In this document: positions 14,601 through 33,476 of the stretch, piece after piece | Layout: every line of letters starts with the position of its first letter | Position numbering within the stretch: position 1 is the first letter of the stretch | From: Lingula anatina | Taxonomy: Eukaryota; Brachiopoda; Lingulata; Lingulida; Lingulidae | DNA length: 64,000 nt | Assembly (NCBI RefSeq): GCF_001039355.2 | Contig: NW_019773970.1 | Coordinates: 317,965 to 381,964, forward strand | Reading direction: 5' to 3' | The notes under the pieces: generated by a model | What the model was told of the DNA's origin: nothing | What the model saw: only the letters and a program-made list of their open reading frames with translations | Databases searched by the model: none | Translations under genes and position numbers: made by a program

Positions 14601-14640
14601 GCTCCATCTGATTGGTCGAAAGTGTAAGTGATTGGCAATG
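14540..14640 (-). promoter_or_regulatory. Putative promoter: CRE-like site and two CCAAT boxes
   Basis: TGACGTAA at 14590-14597 resembles a CREB/ATF site. ATTGG (CCAAT on the minus strand) occurs at 14611-14615 and again at 14631-14635. The cluster lies directly upstream, for minus-strand transcription, of the donor at 14497. No TATA box is evident. Confidence 0.4.
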
Positions 14641-16566
14641 CGCTTCAGAATGCCCAGACAAGTGCTGTAGTTTTAAGTTCACAAATATACATTTAAATGG
14701 CAAATAAATGCAAGGGTTTTTAATTTTATATTCATTCCATAGACAATAGTAATTTTCAATGTTATAATTTTTTTCTTTGTGCGTCACTATGCGTATTGCG
14801 GGTAAAGCTTTCTTCTTCACTGCAGTAGCCCAAGCATGTGCTTATATGGTAATATCATGTTACTTGATAGGATTCCTACAGGAAAGCATTACTACCAGCA
14901 TATTTAGAACTCATAGCTGGGTTATCAAATACTGCTCAGGCCTACTTTCTACAAAGATTGCCACAACCACTTCAGTGTGCAATTTCTTGCTAAAAGATGC
15001 ATCAAAATCAACTTTTATCTGTTCAAATTTATTTCAAACTGCTCAAAATATTCAAACATGTATAATGCATTTTAGATTCATCTGGTGCTAATAAGCAATC
15101 TGACGTTTATAAAAGGTTAAGGGGTATATCTGTAGGAAAGTACATGTTTTACTGTGACAGCCACTACATTAAAACAGAAAACTGGTCTGGCACTTGTGTA
15201 AAAGACCAAGGAAAGACTTGAGCACTATTTTTAGGCCACTTAATGAATTTTAATTCTTTAAAAATATCAGCATTTGCTAACAAAACAAACAAAACAAACA
15301 AACAAACAAACAAACAAACAAAAAAAAGAAGTATGTCAAGCAAATATAATGCTCATTCCTCTAAGAGAAAATAATAATTATGGTATGACTTCTCCTAATG
15401 CACTGTTCTGCTACAAATATAACATCCAGGTATTAGCATCAGTGAGTGATGTAATCTGGTCTAAGTTACATGGAAAAAAAACTATGCTCAAGCTCAGGAC
15501 AAGTGAAATATATAATCTGTTTTCCATCCAACCCAGTTTATTTGGGGTCAGTAGGTTATAGCATATAAACCAGATGAGAAGAGAAAATACTTCATTAACA
15601 ACACGCAGATATAAAGATTCCTTTGCTGCTACTATAAAATAACCATAAGAAATATGAATCATTCATGAATCATTAAGTCACAAATTTCTTTTGACGGAAT
15701 ATGGAATTCATTGCCATTCAAGCAAAATTATATTTGGTAAAAGATCAAATGAAGTTTCTTAAAATGGTATCATTGCCTCAAAACAAACGTGCAATTTGCA
15801 TCAAAATAATTTTTTTATGACAAAACAGATATAAACATATGTTTTTACATTTCGTTTGTCTATCATTTACACTACTTGTTATACAACCAATACATCCAGT
15901 CAAAACAGAGCCAACCTTGCACTGTTTCTTCACCTAATTTGCTCCACACATCATCAGATAAACCTATCTTTATAATAAAAAGCTATATACAAAAATATAA
16001 ACAAAACCACACTGCTACTCTATGTCTCATAATACAACATTATGATAATAATCTCTGCAAATGCTTTCTGTGTGGAATGCCAGTGTTCATTCCCTTCCTC
16101 TATACAGTGTTAACATATTAGCAGTGAAGGTGGCAATGTGGGATGGTGGTGTATAAAGCTGTTGTAATTTTGTGGTAACTAGGATCCACTGCCAAGAATA
16201 CATTCTGATGCACCTTGCTGCTGTCTGTCTGTCAGAAGTTCTCCTTCTTTGGCCAAGCATCTTGTGAAAGAGCACACCTGAGCTAATTAATCACCTGGAA
16301 TATTGGCTGATATGTGTGGGAGGTTTCATTAACTAGTCTCCATCTGCTCAGTGTCGACACCTATTGGGAAGAGCCAGAAAAGTTATCATGGTTAGTGAGA
16401 CACCTATTGGTAGAAAACAAAACTAACACAGGCAATTAAAACTGCTAACATGTAGTACAATTTAAATATTTGCAGATGGCTGTAAATGGTCATTACATAT
16501 TGCACTAAAGACTGTGGCTTGTATCTTTATAGTTTTGATAATATTGTGCAATTCTTAATTTCTTCA
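14641..16566. other. Intergenic interval upstream of the caldesmon-like gene and downstream of RUVBL2
   Basis: No supported exon was found. It holds a CAAA microsatellite and short spurious open frames only. Confidence 0.4.
15282..15327. repeat. (CAAA)n microsatellite
   Basis: Tandem CAAA/AAAC units followed by an A-run, between the caldesmon-like promoter and the 3' end of RUVBL2. Confidence 0.9.
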
Positions 16567-16572
16567 TTTATT
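16567..16572 (-). terminator. Candidate polyadenylation signal of RUVBL2
   Basis: AATAAA on the minus strand, about 85 bases past the RUVBL2 stop codon. This is the first consensus signal in the 3' flank. Confidence 0.45.
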
Positions 16573-16656
16573 TATATCGTTTAAAAATTATACAAGTTCT
16601 CTCATAATGTTATGCATTTTCTATTTCAATAAAAAATATTATACAAGGTTTAAATA

Positions 16657-23873
<7,217 letters not shown>

Positions 23874-23913
23874 GTTGATGTAAGACACGAGAACATACGA
23901 GATTAGGTTTAAA

Positions 23914-23993
23914 TTGGCGAGATTTCGCGCCTCAGTTCTTGTTCACGAGACGTGTGTGCTGGTAGGCCTGATCTTCCCGACTTTTTGACGTCA
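23914..23993 (-). promoter_or_regulatory. RUVBL2 core promoter region with E2F-like and CRE sites
   Basis: TTTCGCGCC at 23923-23931 fits an E2F site and the palindrome TGACGTCA at 23986-23993 is a canonical CRE. Both lie within 120 bases upstream of the RUVBL2 ATG on the minus strand, in a locally CpG-richer stretch. Control by E2F and CREB/ATF is an inference from these sites. Confidence 0.5.
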
Positions 23994-25529
23994 AAGGCTT
24001 TACGTGTTGATATTAAAAAAAAGAAACATATCGTTTGTTAAATATTATGAACTGCTGTTAACGATTCAAAATAAATGAAATGCCTATCCATTTCTGGGGT
24101 CATTCAACAAAAAAGTGAACACCGTCCTCTCAGTGAAGCACACATTATAATGTACGTTAATTATCTGCATACAATTTCGACTTTCGCAGTTTCCTTTTAT
24201 ATAGTACCTCTCAAAAATTAAATGTTATCAAAATTTGACATCTAATATTTAGATCTAAAAAATATATTACTCAAAATGTATGAGTGACTGTTAATTTGTC
24301 TATATTTATTTATATTATTATTCTTTATATTGTTAACTTTTTTTTTCTATTTTATAAATCATTTAACTATTTATTCATTCATTCATTCATTTGTGGAACG
24401 CCCCAGATGGGACCTAAAATGGGGGAGGGGGGGCTTTCCGCAAAAGATATTCATTTTTTTTTTTTAATTAAAATTAAATTACAGGCATATACAGGTATGT
24501 CAACATTTGTTCATATATACCATTTTATGAAATTTTTCAAAAGTATGCCCCTTTTCAGTTGATTTAAAAGGGCAAATACCAGTACTGATCACATCGCACT
24601 TTAAACTCTTTATTCAGTTGTTACCACCCCTCTTTATCAGAAGCAGGGGATCTGTTGAAGGGGTCCTCGGCGACAGCTCCAGGTTCCTTCGGTGGGGCTC
24701 TATGGACGAGTACGTGGGACTCAATGTGGAGACCCTGGGCCGGGCCCTTTGCAGGGAGCCTAGGCTTTTTTCCTCTTTTGTGCATTTTGAACCTCCCCCC
24801 CCCCCTTTTATTGTATTGAACTTTTGGTGCCCCCTTGAAAATAATTTTGAGCCAACTTATTTTTTATTTGGCAGTTGTCAGTAGAATATACATTGAACAT
24901 ATCAGAGTTGTACCCTGTAATTACTGAACAATCTTTGCAAGACTTAATTGCCTGACACCCACCTGCTCTCCCTTGTAAGTCTGCAAAGCCAATGGTTTGT
25001 AGGGAGTACTGATGTTAATATCTATCACAAATCATGTTAATAATTAATAATTTTATGTAGGATGAATGCAACTTTTGAAATTTCTTTAAAATATATACTG
25101 GAATGAAAACTGACAGTAATTTTGAAAACAAACGAACAATTAAAGAACTTTTGAAAGGCTTATTCCACACTCAGCAAATGCAACTTTTGTGCAAAACAAA
25201 AAACCAATTTTTTCAGAGTATTTTACTAATTTCAAAGCATTTCAACAGAGAATATTAATGTAGAAATGTTGCCTTATTTACTGACAAAACCTGAATTTTG
25301 GCCAAATTTGCAAAGATCAGGGAGCTGCAAACCAGTTTTCGTAGCTTCATTTCCAAAATGCAAGATTGCATAAAACCAATAAGATCCTATAGAATCCTGT
25401 ATGAAATTGGGCCAATTTCACATAGAATCCTATTGGATCTTATAGGATCCTATAGGACCTTTTCGTAAGGGCTTTTTAATGAAAATAGAAGTGAAAAAAA
25501 GAATATTTGCAGAATTCATAGTTTGCAGC
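23994..25529. other. Intergenic interval between the RUVBL2 promoter and the MGAT4D-like stop codon
   Basis: This interval contains an ATTC microsatellite (about 24375-24392), G- and C-runs and a 61-base quasi-palindrome at 25381-25441. No supported exon was found. Confidence 0.4.
25381..25441. repeat. Quasi-palindrome of about 61 bases
   Basis: The arms AAGATCCTATAGAATCCTG and its partner ending GGATCTT are imperfect inverted copies (about 24 of 29 bases) meeting at a GGCC-like centre near 25410. It lies in the 3' flank of the MGAT4D-like gene and would fold into a long hairpin. Confidence 0.55.
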
Positions 25530-26707
25530 TCAGGTTGCCGATGCACCAATCAAGTTTTCTTCAAGTTGATACTGAAATAAGTTCCTTTTTCGTACACCAG
25601 TGCTTTTTGCATTTCCTCTTATATCTACAAATAGTTCAACCAAGGCTTCAGGGGGCAGCTTTTGATGAAATATCCACAAGTAGTTCAACAGTTTATGCAG
25701 ATCATGGTAATGATAAAACCTTCCTGCAAGTTTTAACTGCGAAAACTGCAGCATCATCCAAGGTAGTTTTGAGTAAAACTCTACGTCCATTTTCATAGTG
25801 AAAACAAAACCTGGTGAACAAGTTACATTATATTCAAGAAATAAGAAATACTTTGAAAATATAAATCTCTGAGCAAACATTATTAACATGCCATAGTCAA
25901 TATTATCCTTTTGCCATGATTCTAGAGTGGAAGTGGCATTTGTGTCAGAAGGATTTGTTCTGTATATAACCTGTAAGAATCCACTGCTCATATAGGTTGG
26001 AAACATTGATATGATTTCCTTTAATATTTGAAAATTGCTGCTTTGGTCCACTGACAGAAATATGAGAACAACTGTTTCCATTTGATCTTTTTCTGTGGTC
26101 TCCTCTATCAGTGAATTTATTGTTCTCATAATTTTATCTTTGCCATCTTTTTCATTCATCAGGATGCCAATAGTCTGAAAACCTGAAGTAAAAAGAAAAT
26201 ATATCAAACATGGTGAATAAAACCTAAACATTTAGAAGACAAATTTTCACTCTGTAAAAAATTGTATTAACATTTCACAAGTATTGCATTTCAGGTCCCT
26301 AGTAAATAAGAAAGAAATTTTTTCTTCTTTTATCATTATTTCGTGACATTTTATTATTTTATTTATTTATTTTTGTTGTTGGGGGGGGGGGTGCTCATGT
26401 TTGTTGATGTCGCATAGATTGATAATATGTACTGGTGTTAGGTAACGTAATTCAAAACATTACAGTCCAACGTAAAAAACACGTGTTCCTCACCTTTAAT
26501 AGCCCTCTGCCTGCCAACCACTTGGAGTTTTGCGCTGTGGCTCCAGTAAGACAAAGGAAGAACCACGGTGCCGCTAGGAATGGGTCCCTCACGGGCAAAA
26601 TTCCCATTAGTTTTTTCCCATTTAAAGTAGTATCTCCGGAGTAAATTCAACATCCATATTACATAGAGTGTAGCCACTGTCACAAAAAACATCGATATTA
26701 TCTTCAT
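25530..26707 (-). CDS. MGAT4-family protein, short and lacking the acidic catalytic motif (MGAT4D-like)
   Basis: Two exons, 26494-26707 and 25530-26182, join at G|GT in phase 1 and give 288 residues. The start MKIISMFFVTVATLYVIWML is a type II signal-anchor, as in Golgi glycosyltransferases. After the splice the sequence reads GFQTIGILMNEK, the MGAT4 family signature, followed by SSGFLQVIY and NIDYGMLIMFAQ. Where MGAT4 enzymes have an acidic E-D-D type metal-binding motif, this protein has FLEYNV (about residues 187-192). The stop follows shortly after NLFQYQ, so the C-terminal lectin-like part of family members of about 480-540 residues is missing. By analogy with vertebrate MGAT4D (GnT1IP) it may be a non-catalytic regulator; that is inference. 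The frame is intact, so it is not an obvious pseudogene. Confidence 0.75.
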
Positions 26708-26825
26708 TTTTGCAAGTGCATCCTACCGCATATCTAATGCATTTTTGTTGTGGTGGAATTATGATTGAAACCATGAACAGCTTAACGTTCCTTCTTTCTC
26801 TTCACTGTGTTTAACACAAACTTGC

Positions 26826-26993
26826 CAGGGGCGGATTTAGGCCGTCTTCTGGGTCTTCCGGAAGACGGTCAGATTTTCAAGTTTACATTGACGGGTATCT
26901 ATTTTTTTCTGTCGGAAGACGGTCAAATATGGAGGTTGGATCAACAAAGATAATTTGGAAGACTGTCAGAAAATATCTCTGGATCCGCCCCTG
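26826..26993. mobile_element. 168-bp non-autonomous DNA transposon, copy 2
   Basis: This copy has the same length, orientation and CAGGGGCGGAT/ATCCGCCCCTG termini as the copy at 11256-11423, with a separate 5-bp duplication CTTGC at 26821-26825 and 26994-26998. It sits about 120 bp upstream of the start codon of the MGAT4D-like gene, so it may lie in that gene's promoter or 5' UTR. Confidence 0.8.
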
Positions 26994-26998
26994 CTTGC

Positions 26999-28273
26999 TA
27001 CCTCCTACATTTAATCTCCTCGCTTTAACCCGTTGTTTATTACACCTGAGACGCAACACCTGTGAAAGGAGGACAGAAATGGTACTTCCGTTGTCCCGTT
27101 CATACTGAAGGGCAGAAACCACTAAAAACAGTTTTGCAGGCATTTCTTAGTATGGTCGTCAATGGGAAATTATTTGGTGGTTTCTGTCCTGCAAATTCAA
27201 TGAACAAACCGTAACATAAAAAGGGAAGTGGATTATTCCTCCTTTTAACCCCAGTATTTATCCACCCCTTGGAACTGCCCATGGTCACCACTCAGTGACC
27301 ATTACTACAGAAGCGCTTTCGATTTGGAACGATTTGAGTGACGCATGTAGACCTACAAGTATGTGGACCTCAAACCGCCGTTGGACCTTATGTTCAAACA
27401 CGTTATTTTTTCGTTATCTCATTTATTTATTACTAATTATGAACTAGGATTTACAATAAGTTCAGTTCTATAGTAGGGCTTGCTTGTGTTTTACCCTCCT
27501 GCTATTTCGTGAACTTGTTCAACAGATAGTGTAGGCCCTATTCTTTTATTCTCACTGAGAGATTTGAGAAGATGATTGATTTGACATTAACTTTATACAG
27601 CAATGTTTGAAAATAGGGGTTTTTGTAGACAAAGGAACTGCTGCATTGCAATACATTTAAAACAATTATGTCATTAAATGTGTAACTACATGTATTTATT
27701 GACATAAACAATGTATCGTTCATGTATCTTTATTCGCATGATGTACTGTACAGTAGGTCTAGATCTACTTCTCTGATGTACGTTTACTACAAGAGGCTAT
27801 GTACAGCATGGTGAAGTGGTATTTTGGATTGAAGACCTTGAATTACAGTACATAATGTACATATGATAATTAAAATGCGATTACAGGGAATAAAGTCATT
27901 ATTTTGAAAACCAAAGTCGACAGGCCTACAATACCAATTTTTTAAATTTACGAGCTTTATGCTAGACCTACTCACCACGGAAATACATGTAGGGCCTATT
28001 TGAATAAAATATGAGGAAAATGCTTCTTAACAACCGCAGTTTTTATTTTAAAGAATTGTGTCGTATTTTGATATTTTTGATATTCTTCTGGTGAATGCGG
28101 CATGGGTTCAATTAATAAATGACTGCTTTAATATATGCCGGTACACATAGGCCTACATGCATATATACACGTCCGAAAGAATAATTTCATTCACCGCCCA
28201 CTATCATTTACAAAAAAAGGTTAATCAAAGAATTTTTATGTCAAAATAACCAACTCCCAGCGGGCTCCAAAAA
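26999..28273. other. Intergenic interval without recognised genes
   Basis: This is the upstream flank of the MGAT4D-like gene. No consistent exon or repeat was identified. Confidence 0.4.
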
Positions 28274-29926
28274 TCACTTGAAGTCTATGAAGATTCGACA
28301 TTCGATTTTAAAATCGAAAATATCTTCACGACCTGATTCCTCGAGCTCGGTATTTGGCGACAACGAAGCCTGGTGTTTAGGAATATCACCCATATACTGG
28401 AAAACAACAACAAAAAAAAATAGATTGATTAAAATAACACAAATGTAAACGGATACTATGGTTGTGTCCTTACGTGTGTGTGTGTGTTTGTGTGTGCGCG
28501 TATTCGTGAGTGTTTTTAAAAAGGGGTATTTCATTTCCCGTCATGTTTGCATTTCTAATCTTAACAAGTGAATTTTAAAAGAATCAAATGCCTTTTTTAC
28601 TGGTTCAGGCTTCATCAATATCTCCAAGAAGGTCGTCCACAATATCATCGACGTCGTTTTCGGTCAGATGGCTCATATCGAGGTCGTCGTTGGAACACCG
28701 TCTGATATAAAATTAAATCATGCAAATTTATGCATTAAAATGATACACAGCTGTTTAACTAACTGTTTCACACCAATTTGTAAGACACGTTAAATAACCT
28801 TTACGAGGACGTTGTTTTATAGGCACATAGGGTTGCAACTTCAAATGAATATAGACCACACGCACCCTTTGCTACATTCCACTTGTCCCAAGCGCGTCTC
28901 TGTTGCTGGAGTCTTGGCGACATGCATAGACACGCCGACGACCGCCAAGTCGATGTTCGATTCCCCGGTTGATACATCCGAAGGACGGGGTCCAACTACA
29001 TATACAAAGAATAGTTTTGTTATTCTCACATGATGATGTCCATGATGATGAAAATTACTTTTAAGAACATGCGAGGGATCATTTCCATACGCCATTGTTC
29101 CTGTATAATCAGATAGCTAATATATATTTTCCTTGCAAATGACTATAGCAGGGCTCTAGCAAAACAGCACAAGTTTACGTTTTCCAATGATTGTCAAGTT
29201 GTCTCAAAATAAATAGCTAACTAAAAAAACAGCGGGTATGTTATCTATAAAAATATTGAATATCATCTGTTTGTATTTTAGATTTAAAAGATTGCAGGGA
29301 TGTTGACAATTATGAAAATGCACCTTTCACACCACGCTGACAAAACATCCTGATCCTTTCGCAAAGTCCTAACTTCCTTCGAGTTGCTGAAATAAAAAAA
29401 AAACGTAGGCCCTATGCAACGCTACGATTTTTGAAAAATTGATAAAGATTTATGTAAATTTGATTTAATCTTGTAGATTACAACTTCTTGGTAAAATTTA
29501 AGCATTCAATAGCCTAGATAAAAGTTCGTCTACAAAGCTCAAATCTGTGAAAAATATAATTGAACATAATGTTATCTTTGATAGTTTGAGTACTTGATAG
29601 TGGATGAAATTCTTTGCTGTATTTAGCATATGGACGTAGTTTTTTTTTCATATATGTACCGGTATACATTACTAACCATTACTTGACTCTTCTTTTGTGT
29701 GATTATCACCAAACTTTAGCTTCTCAGAACCCAATGAGTATTCTAATTTTTTCAAATTATGTTGTTCGGGGATTTTTTCATTAGAAAAAAGCGACTTACA
29801 TGATAAAATGTCGGTATAGGCCCTAATAGCCTGATTTCATCTATTTCAAAACATTTCAAATGAAAAATATTCATTTCAAAACAAAAATATAGTAGATAAA
29901 AACTTACTTGATTGATTGCAACCCAT
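28274..29926 (-). CDS. Small unrecognised protein with an N-terminal acylation-type MGC motif
   Basis: Exons 29908-29926, 29324-29386 and 29030-29100 join in phase and end in phase 0, matching the exon 28274-28396, which opens in phase 0. That gives 91 residues: MGCNQS, then TTRRKLGLCERIRMF, a His-rich stretch FHHHGHHH, and an acidic end with ELEESGREDIFDF. M-G-C at the start is typical of N-myristoylation plus palmitoylation. A separate exon, 28605-28701, encodes an acidic end with LTENDVDDIVDDLLGDIDEA; it enters in phase 2 and could be an alternative terminus through the open region at 28805-29000. No family was recognised. The exon chain rests on splice sites and phase only. Confidence 0.4.
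28605..28701 (-). CDS. Acidic terminal exon, probably of the small MGC-protein gene
   Basis: The acceptor TTATATCAG precedes an exon with one open frame, starting CSNDDLDMSHL and ending LLGDIDEA then TGA. The other two frames are closed. It needs a partner ending in phase 2; a donor at TC|GTAAAG near 28803 would fit one reading of the upstream open region. The product is strongly acidic, with no family recognised. Confidence 0.4.
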
Positions 29927-30046
29927 AGATGAAAAATCAATATAGAAGTAAGAAGAAAATCTTCAAATGGTAGTCTTGCACCCAACGTTATGTCAGAAAC
30001 AAATGTTTTGCTATGTGAAAACTGGATTAAGGTACATTGACTATTA

Positions 30047-30054
30047 TGACGTCA
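30047..30054 (-). promoter_or_regulatory. CRE palindrome upstream of the MGC-protein gene
   Basis: TGACGTCA lies about 120 bases upstream of the ATG at 29924-29926 on the minus strand. It is a full CREB/ATF consensus. Confidence 0.4.
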
Positions 30055-30230
30055 TAACCCGACAAGAGACGACGGAATCGCGGTATTAGTGCATAAATCG
30101 CTTTGCCTTATTGAGCAAATTCTGTATAGAAACGGCGTTTTCAATTTCATTTAAAAATAAAAACCAACATTCTTTATTGATTTGTTTTAAAACATAATCT
30201 CGAAATGTTAGTTTCTGCAATTTAAATTTA

Positions 30231-30307
30231 TAGAATTCAATAAATGCCATTTGAAGCAATTAAACAACATAGAATTCAATAAATGCCATTTGAAGCCATT
30301 AAACAAC
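30231..30307. repeat. Tandem duplication, 2 x 39 bp
   Basis: TAGAATTCAATAAATGCCAT starts at 30231 and again at 30270; the copies differ at one clear position (GCAATT against GCCATT). Confidence 0.9.
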
Positions 30308-30668
30308 TTTTATTTCAAAAATATTATATCTGTAAGGGAATATATCTATAAAGAATTTATAACACAAAATATTTTTTTATATTGCATACGAAAAAAAGTT
30401 GAAATATATAAACACAATTAGCACCAATTAAGCTATGACTTATGACAAACTATTCTCGATCGAGTCATAGATCTATGATAGAGCCAAACATTGAAAACGT
30501 CCTGTGGCCCCTTGTCTGATTCGTAACATAAGAGGGGTTCTCCTGTAACCAGTTCTATGAACAAATACACTACACTGTAGGAAATTTGAAATCTGATAGT
30601 TTTCACTAACATCATCTACTCAGTAAACTGAGCTACTCATCGACAGCGATCTGTATAATAGAACTTTG

Positions 30669-30725
30669 ATTTATTTATTTATTTTATTTTATTTATTTAT
30701 TTATTTATTTATTTTTTTTTTTGAA
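30669..30725. repeat. (TTTA)n / T-rich microsatellite
   Basis: Tandem TTTA and TTTTA units followed by a T-run, just past the 3' end of CNRIP1. It supplies several AATAAA words on the minus strand, any of which could serve as the CNRIP1 polyadenylation signal. Confidence 0.85.
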
Positions 30726-30947
30726 ACAGTATACAAAATTTCTTTTAAGAAACTAAATTCAAATATACGTTCACGCTAAATGTCTTCTGTGTAATATGCG
30801 GTAGAAGTATGACCCGCAGTCAGAGGTTGAAAAAAATGTCACATTGAAATAAACCATCAACTATGACAGAGTAAACCACCCCTTGTTACGTGTAGGACCA
30901 CTTCCCGGAGGCATCTGCCTCAACCAAGTCATGGCCCTGGAAGATCG

Positions 30948-31843
30948 TCATCTGAATGTTTCCTTCACAATATCAACGTACGCTCTGTCCTCGTTCACCT
31001 TACAATCATATTCCAAATTATTCAAGCGACTTCCCCATGTTAGATGGCTGTCTCCTGGGTTGTAGAACTTGCTCTGTATTGTGGTCTTCATTGTCCCCAA
31101 ATCCTTGATCTAGAGGGAATAAGTGGTATAATATTTTATTTATGACTATAATGCTCATATTCATAAATGTAAGCAATATCAACATTTGTATATATATGGA
31201 ATATATGGAACATTTACACTAAAATAGTGTCACACACGATACTGAAATTTTGGTACGTTACAATATTTTAATCATGCGCCAAAGACAAGTAATACAAATC
31301 AAATAGGCTGTTAAATAAGGCGAATCTTTTTTCAGAACGTTTTATGCTAATTTTTTTCCATACCACGAAAGAGGAGTCTTGAGCTACAAAAAAACCTGAG
31401 ATAGAACTTTCAGCGCTGTTTCAAGAGTAACTTACATTTATTAGTACTAGCATGCTGTACCTATTGGCCTTCTTGGTCACGGAGGAATATTGAGTATCCC
31501 AATCAGCTGTGTAGACAATCTGATCCTCGGATTTACTCGCCTCTTTCAGGGCAAGATCAACCCCATCCACTTGAACATTCCTAGAAAATGGCACGAGGTA
31601 AATGAATATCACGGAAATGGAAAGCTCAATCACTCTGAATCTGAAAGTCTCCACCTGTCATTTCACTCACTGATACTTAGGACCCAGCAAACAGATGACT
31701 ATAGGGGCTTCGTTGATGATTATGACCAGTAACATGGACATAATGAGAGATCTCTCATTATGTCCATGCCAGTAATTAAGATGTTTTTTTTAACACTAAA
31801 ACAAACTTCAATCTAGATAACTTTCGCGTCTTTATATGAATTG

Positions 31844-31876
<33 letters not shown>

Positions 31877-33340
31877 ATGCACGCTTTCACATAGGCATTC
31901 ACATACACGCTTAGCTCCAGTATTTCGGTCTGAAATGCATTTTTTATCGAAACAATGAATGCTCAATGATCGGCCAGTTGTCGGCACGTAAAGTATTATA
32001 ATTTTTTAACTCTCAAATGGGGCCGTACTGCTGGACGCAGAAAGGGCGCCGTCCAGTGTAAAGGGGGCTTTACAGGTACATCTAAAACCCGCATTCAACT
32101 GTAATCGAGTGCTTAACTGACTTTCTTTATTGTGCATGTGATGTCTAATCATTCTACACATGAAAACGTTTTATCTAAACATCCCCTCTATTACGAATGT
32201 GTGTGACCTACATTGTACGACTCAATTTACTCACGAGTTTAAATGAGATGTTTTTATCTACGTCTACGTCAACGTTCATCCATTTCCCCAATCAGATGTG
32301 CAGTAAATGCTGGCTCGTTCCAAGGTCCAAAAAGTGTTCCTTTGTATATTAACAGGTATAAAGAGAAAACATCCGACTCCGACACAACTCCTGACATATC
32401 AGTGCTTTTCATATTTTCCACCGTATCGCATTTATCATATAGCTTCAAAGCATAAAAAAAAGTGTCAGAATAGAATACAAGATCAAACATACAATTTATA
32501 ACTAATGGGTAAAGGATATAAAATGAGGGGTCGAGTTTTAGGCTGAGCTAACGCAGAGAAGTTTTTACATTGTCATAATTAATGAACAGGAACGCATCAC
32601 TAGTTTTAACGCTATTCAAACACGCAAAAGTGGAATCATTGTTTGGAGTTTTGATAATTCGCAAACAATGGTCTAGTAATATGCATACCAAAATTTAGCC
32701 TGTTTACACATAAAATTCGTTTTGCGATTAAAGTCGGGGAATATAATTCATGGCAATTCACCCTATGTTGTATGTGTAACGAAGATGAATATGAGAGATC
32801 CTCTCAATTTATTGCGACCGAAAGTGTCACATGTCCTAGTAAACAGGAAGGGATCGAATTTATCTGACCAGTATCTGTCATAATCAGGCCTTCATTGTTA
32901 GGAACTAAATGCGTTCATATATCTTTAAAAATTAAGTTTACATTAAAATTTAACTTAGACCTCTTATGCTAGAGGTAGTTTGCAGAGCTGGACACTGAAA
33001 TGTGTGTGTGTTTGAATGTGTGTGTGTGTGTGTGTGTTATCGTCTGTGTTAACGTCAATATGCATCAACAAATGTCATCTCTCCAATCCTTCTCCCCTCA
33101 CCCAGTCTTCCCTCTCTCTTTTTCTCTTTTCTTTCTTTCTTTCGTTTAGTCAAAATAAAATCCATCAACTTACGTTAATTCCCTATGCGGTTTTATTCTA
33201 AACTGTAGTTCGTATACAGTTTGCACGCACAATTTCACAGTTTTCTGAGTCCCAAATCGCAGACCATCTTCTTTATAGTGTGCCTCTCGTTCAGTAGACG
33301 GGTGTCGTATTCCCACGGAAATTTTGAAATTTTGAGCCAT
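30948..33340 (-). CDS. CNRIP1: Cannabinoid receptor-interacting protein 1, complete, 3 exons
   Basis: CNRIP1 is a small cytosolic beta-barrel protein that binds the C-terminal tail of the CB1 receptor in vertebrates. Coding exons 33174-33340, 31436-31580 and 30948-31109 join in phase and give 157 residues (human about 164). Recognisable blocks in order: GLRFGTQKTVKL and FRIKP in exon 1; IVYTADWDT in exon 2; IKDLGTMKTTIQSKFYN, TWGSRLNNLEYDCK and the terminal KETFR in exon 3. These line up with the human GQRFGQNRTIKL, VVYTGTYDT, DIGTFETVWQVKFYN, QWGSPFSVIEYECK and KESFL. The gene has the expected short length and no internal stop. Invertebrates often lack classical CB1 receptors, so the partner here is unknown. 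An E-box (CACGTG, 33471-33476) lies upstream of the ATG. Confidence 0.93.
31726..31775. repeat. 36-bp perfect palindrome flanked by 7-bp direct repeats
   Basis: The 36 bases from 31733 to 31768 equal their own reverse complement, with centre GAGATCTC. CCAGTAA is repeated exactly at 31726-31732 and 31769-31775. It lies in CNRIP1 intron 1. A tiny fold-back element with a target duplication, or a repair product made by template switching, would both give this structure. Confidence 0.9.
31849..31877. repeat. (TC)n microsatellite
   Basis: A run of TC dinucleotides in CNRIP1 intron 1. Confidence 0.9.
33002..33038. repeat. (TG)n microsatellite
   Basis: An interrupted TG repeat in CNRIP1 intron 1. 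Confidence 0.9.
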
Positions 33341-33470
33341 CTGTTTTGGAAGTGTTCTGTTAGTTCATCAATATGTGCTGTGCTGACAAGTCGCAGTCAT
33401 GAGGGGCGTTTACCTCGATTGTTTACATGCAATATATTCGTACAATACACGCACGGGATCGGGTAAAAGT

Positions 33471-33476
33471 CACGTG
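33471..33476. promoter_or_regulatory. E-box CACGTG in the CNRIP1 upstream region
   Basis: A TCACGTG-type E-box about 130 bases upstream of the CNRIP1 ATG. It could bind USF or MITF-like factors; that is inference. Confidence 0.3.

Noticed and set aside
15274-15561. 95-residue plus-strand open frame starting in a CAAA repeat
   Set aside because: It starts in a microsatellite and shows no protein-like features.
24618-24884. 88-residue plus-strand open frame with Pro run
   Set aside because: Low complexity, no splice context, no recognisable domain.
26883-27291. Open frames upstream of the MGAT4D-like gene
   Set aside because: They overlap a 168-bp transposon and its flank and have no splice or family support.
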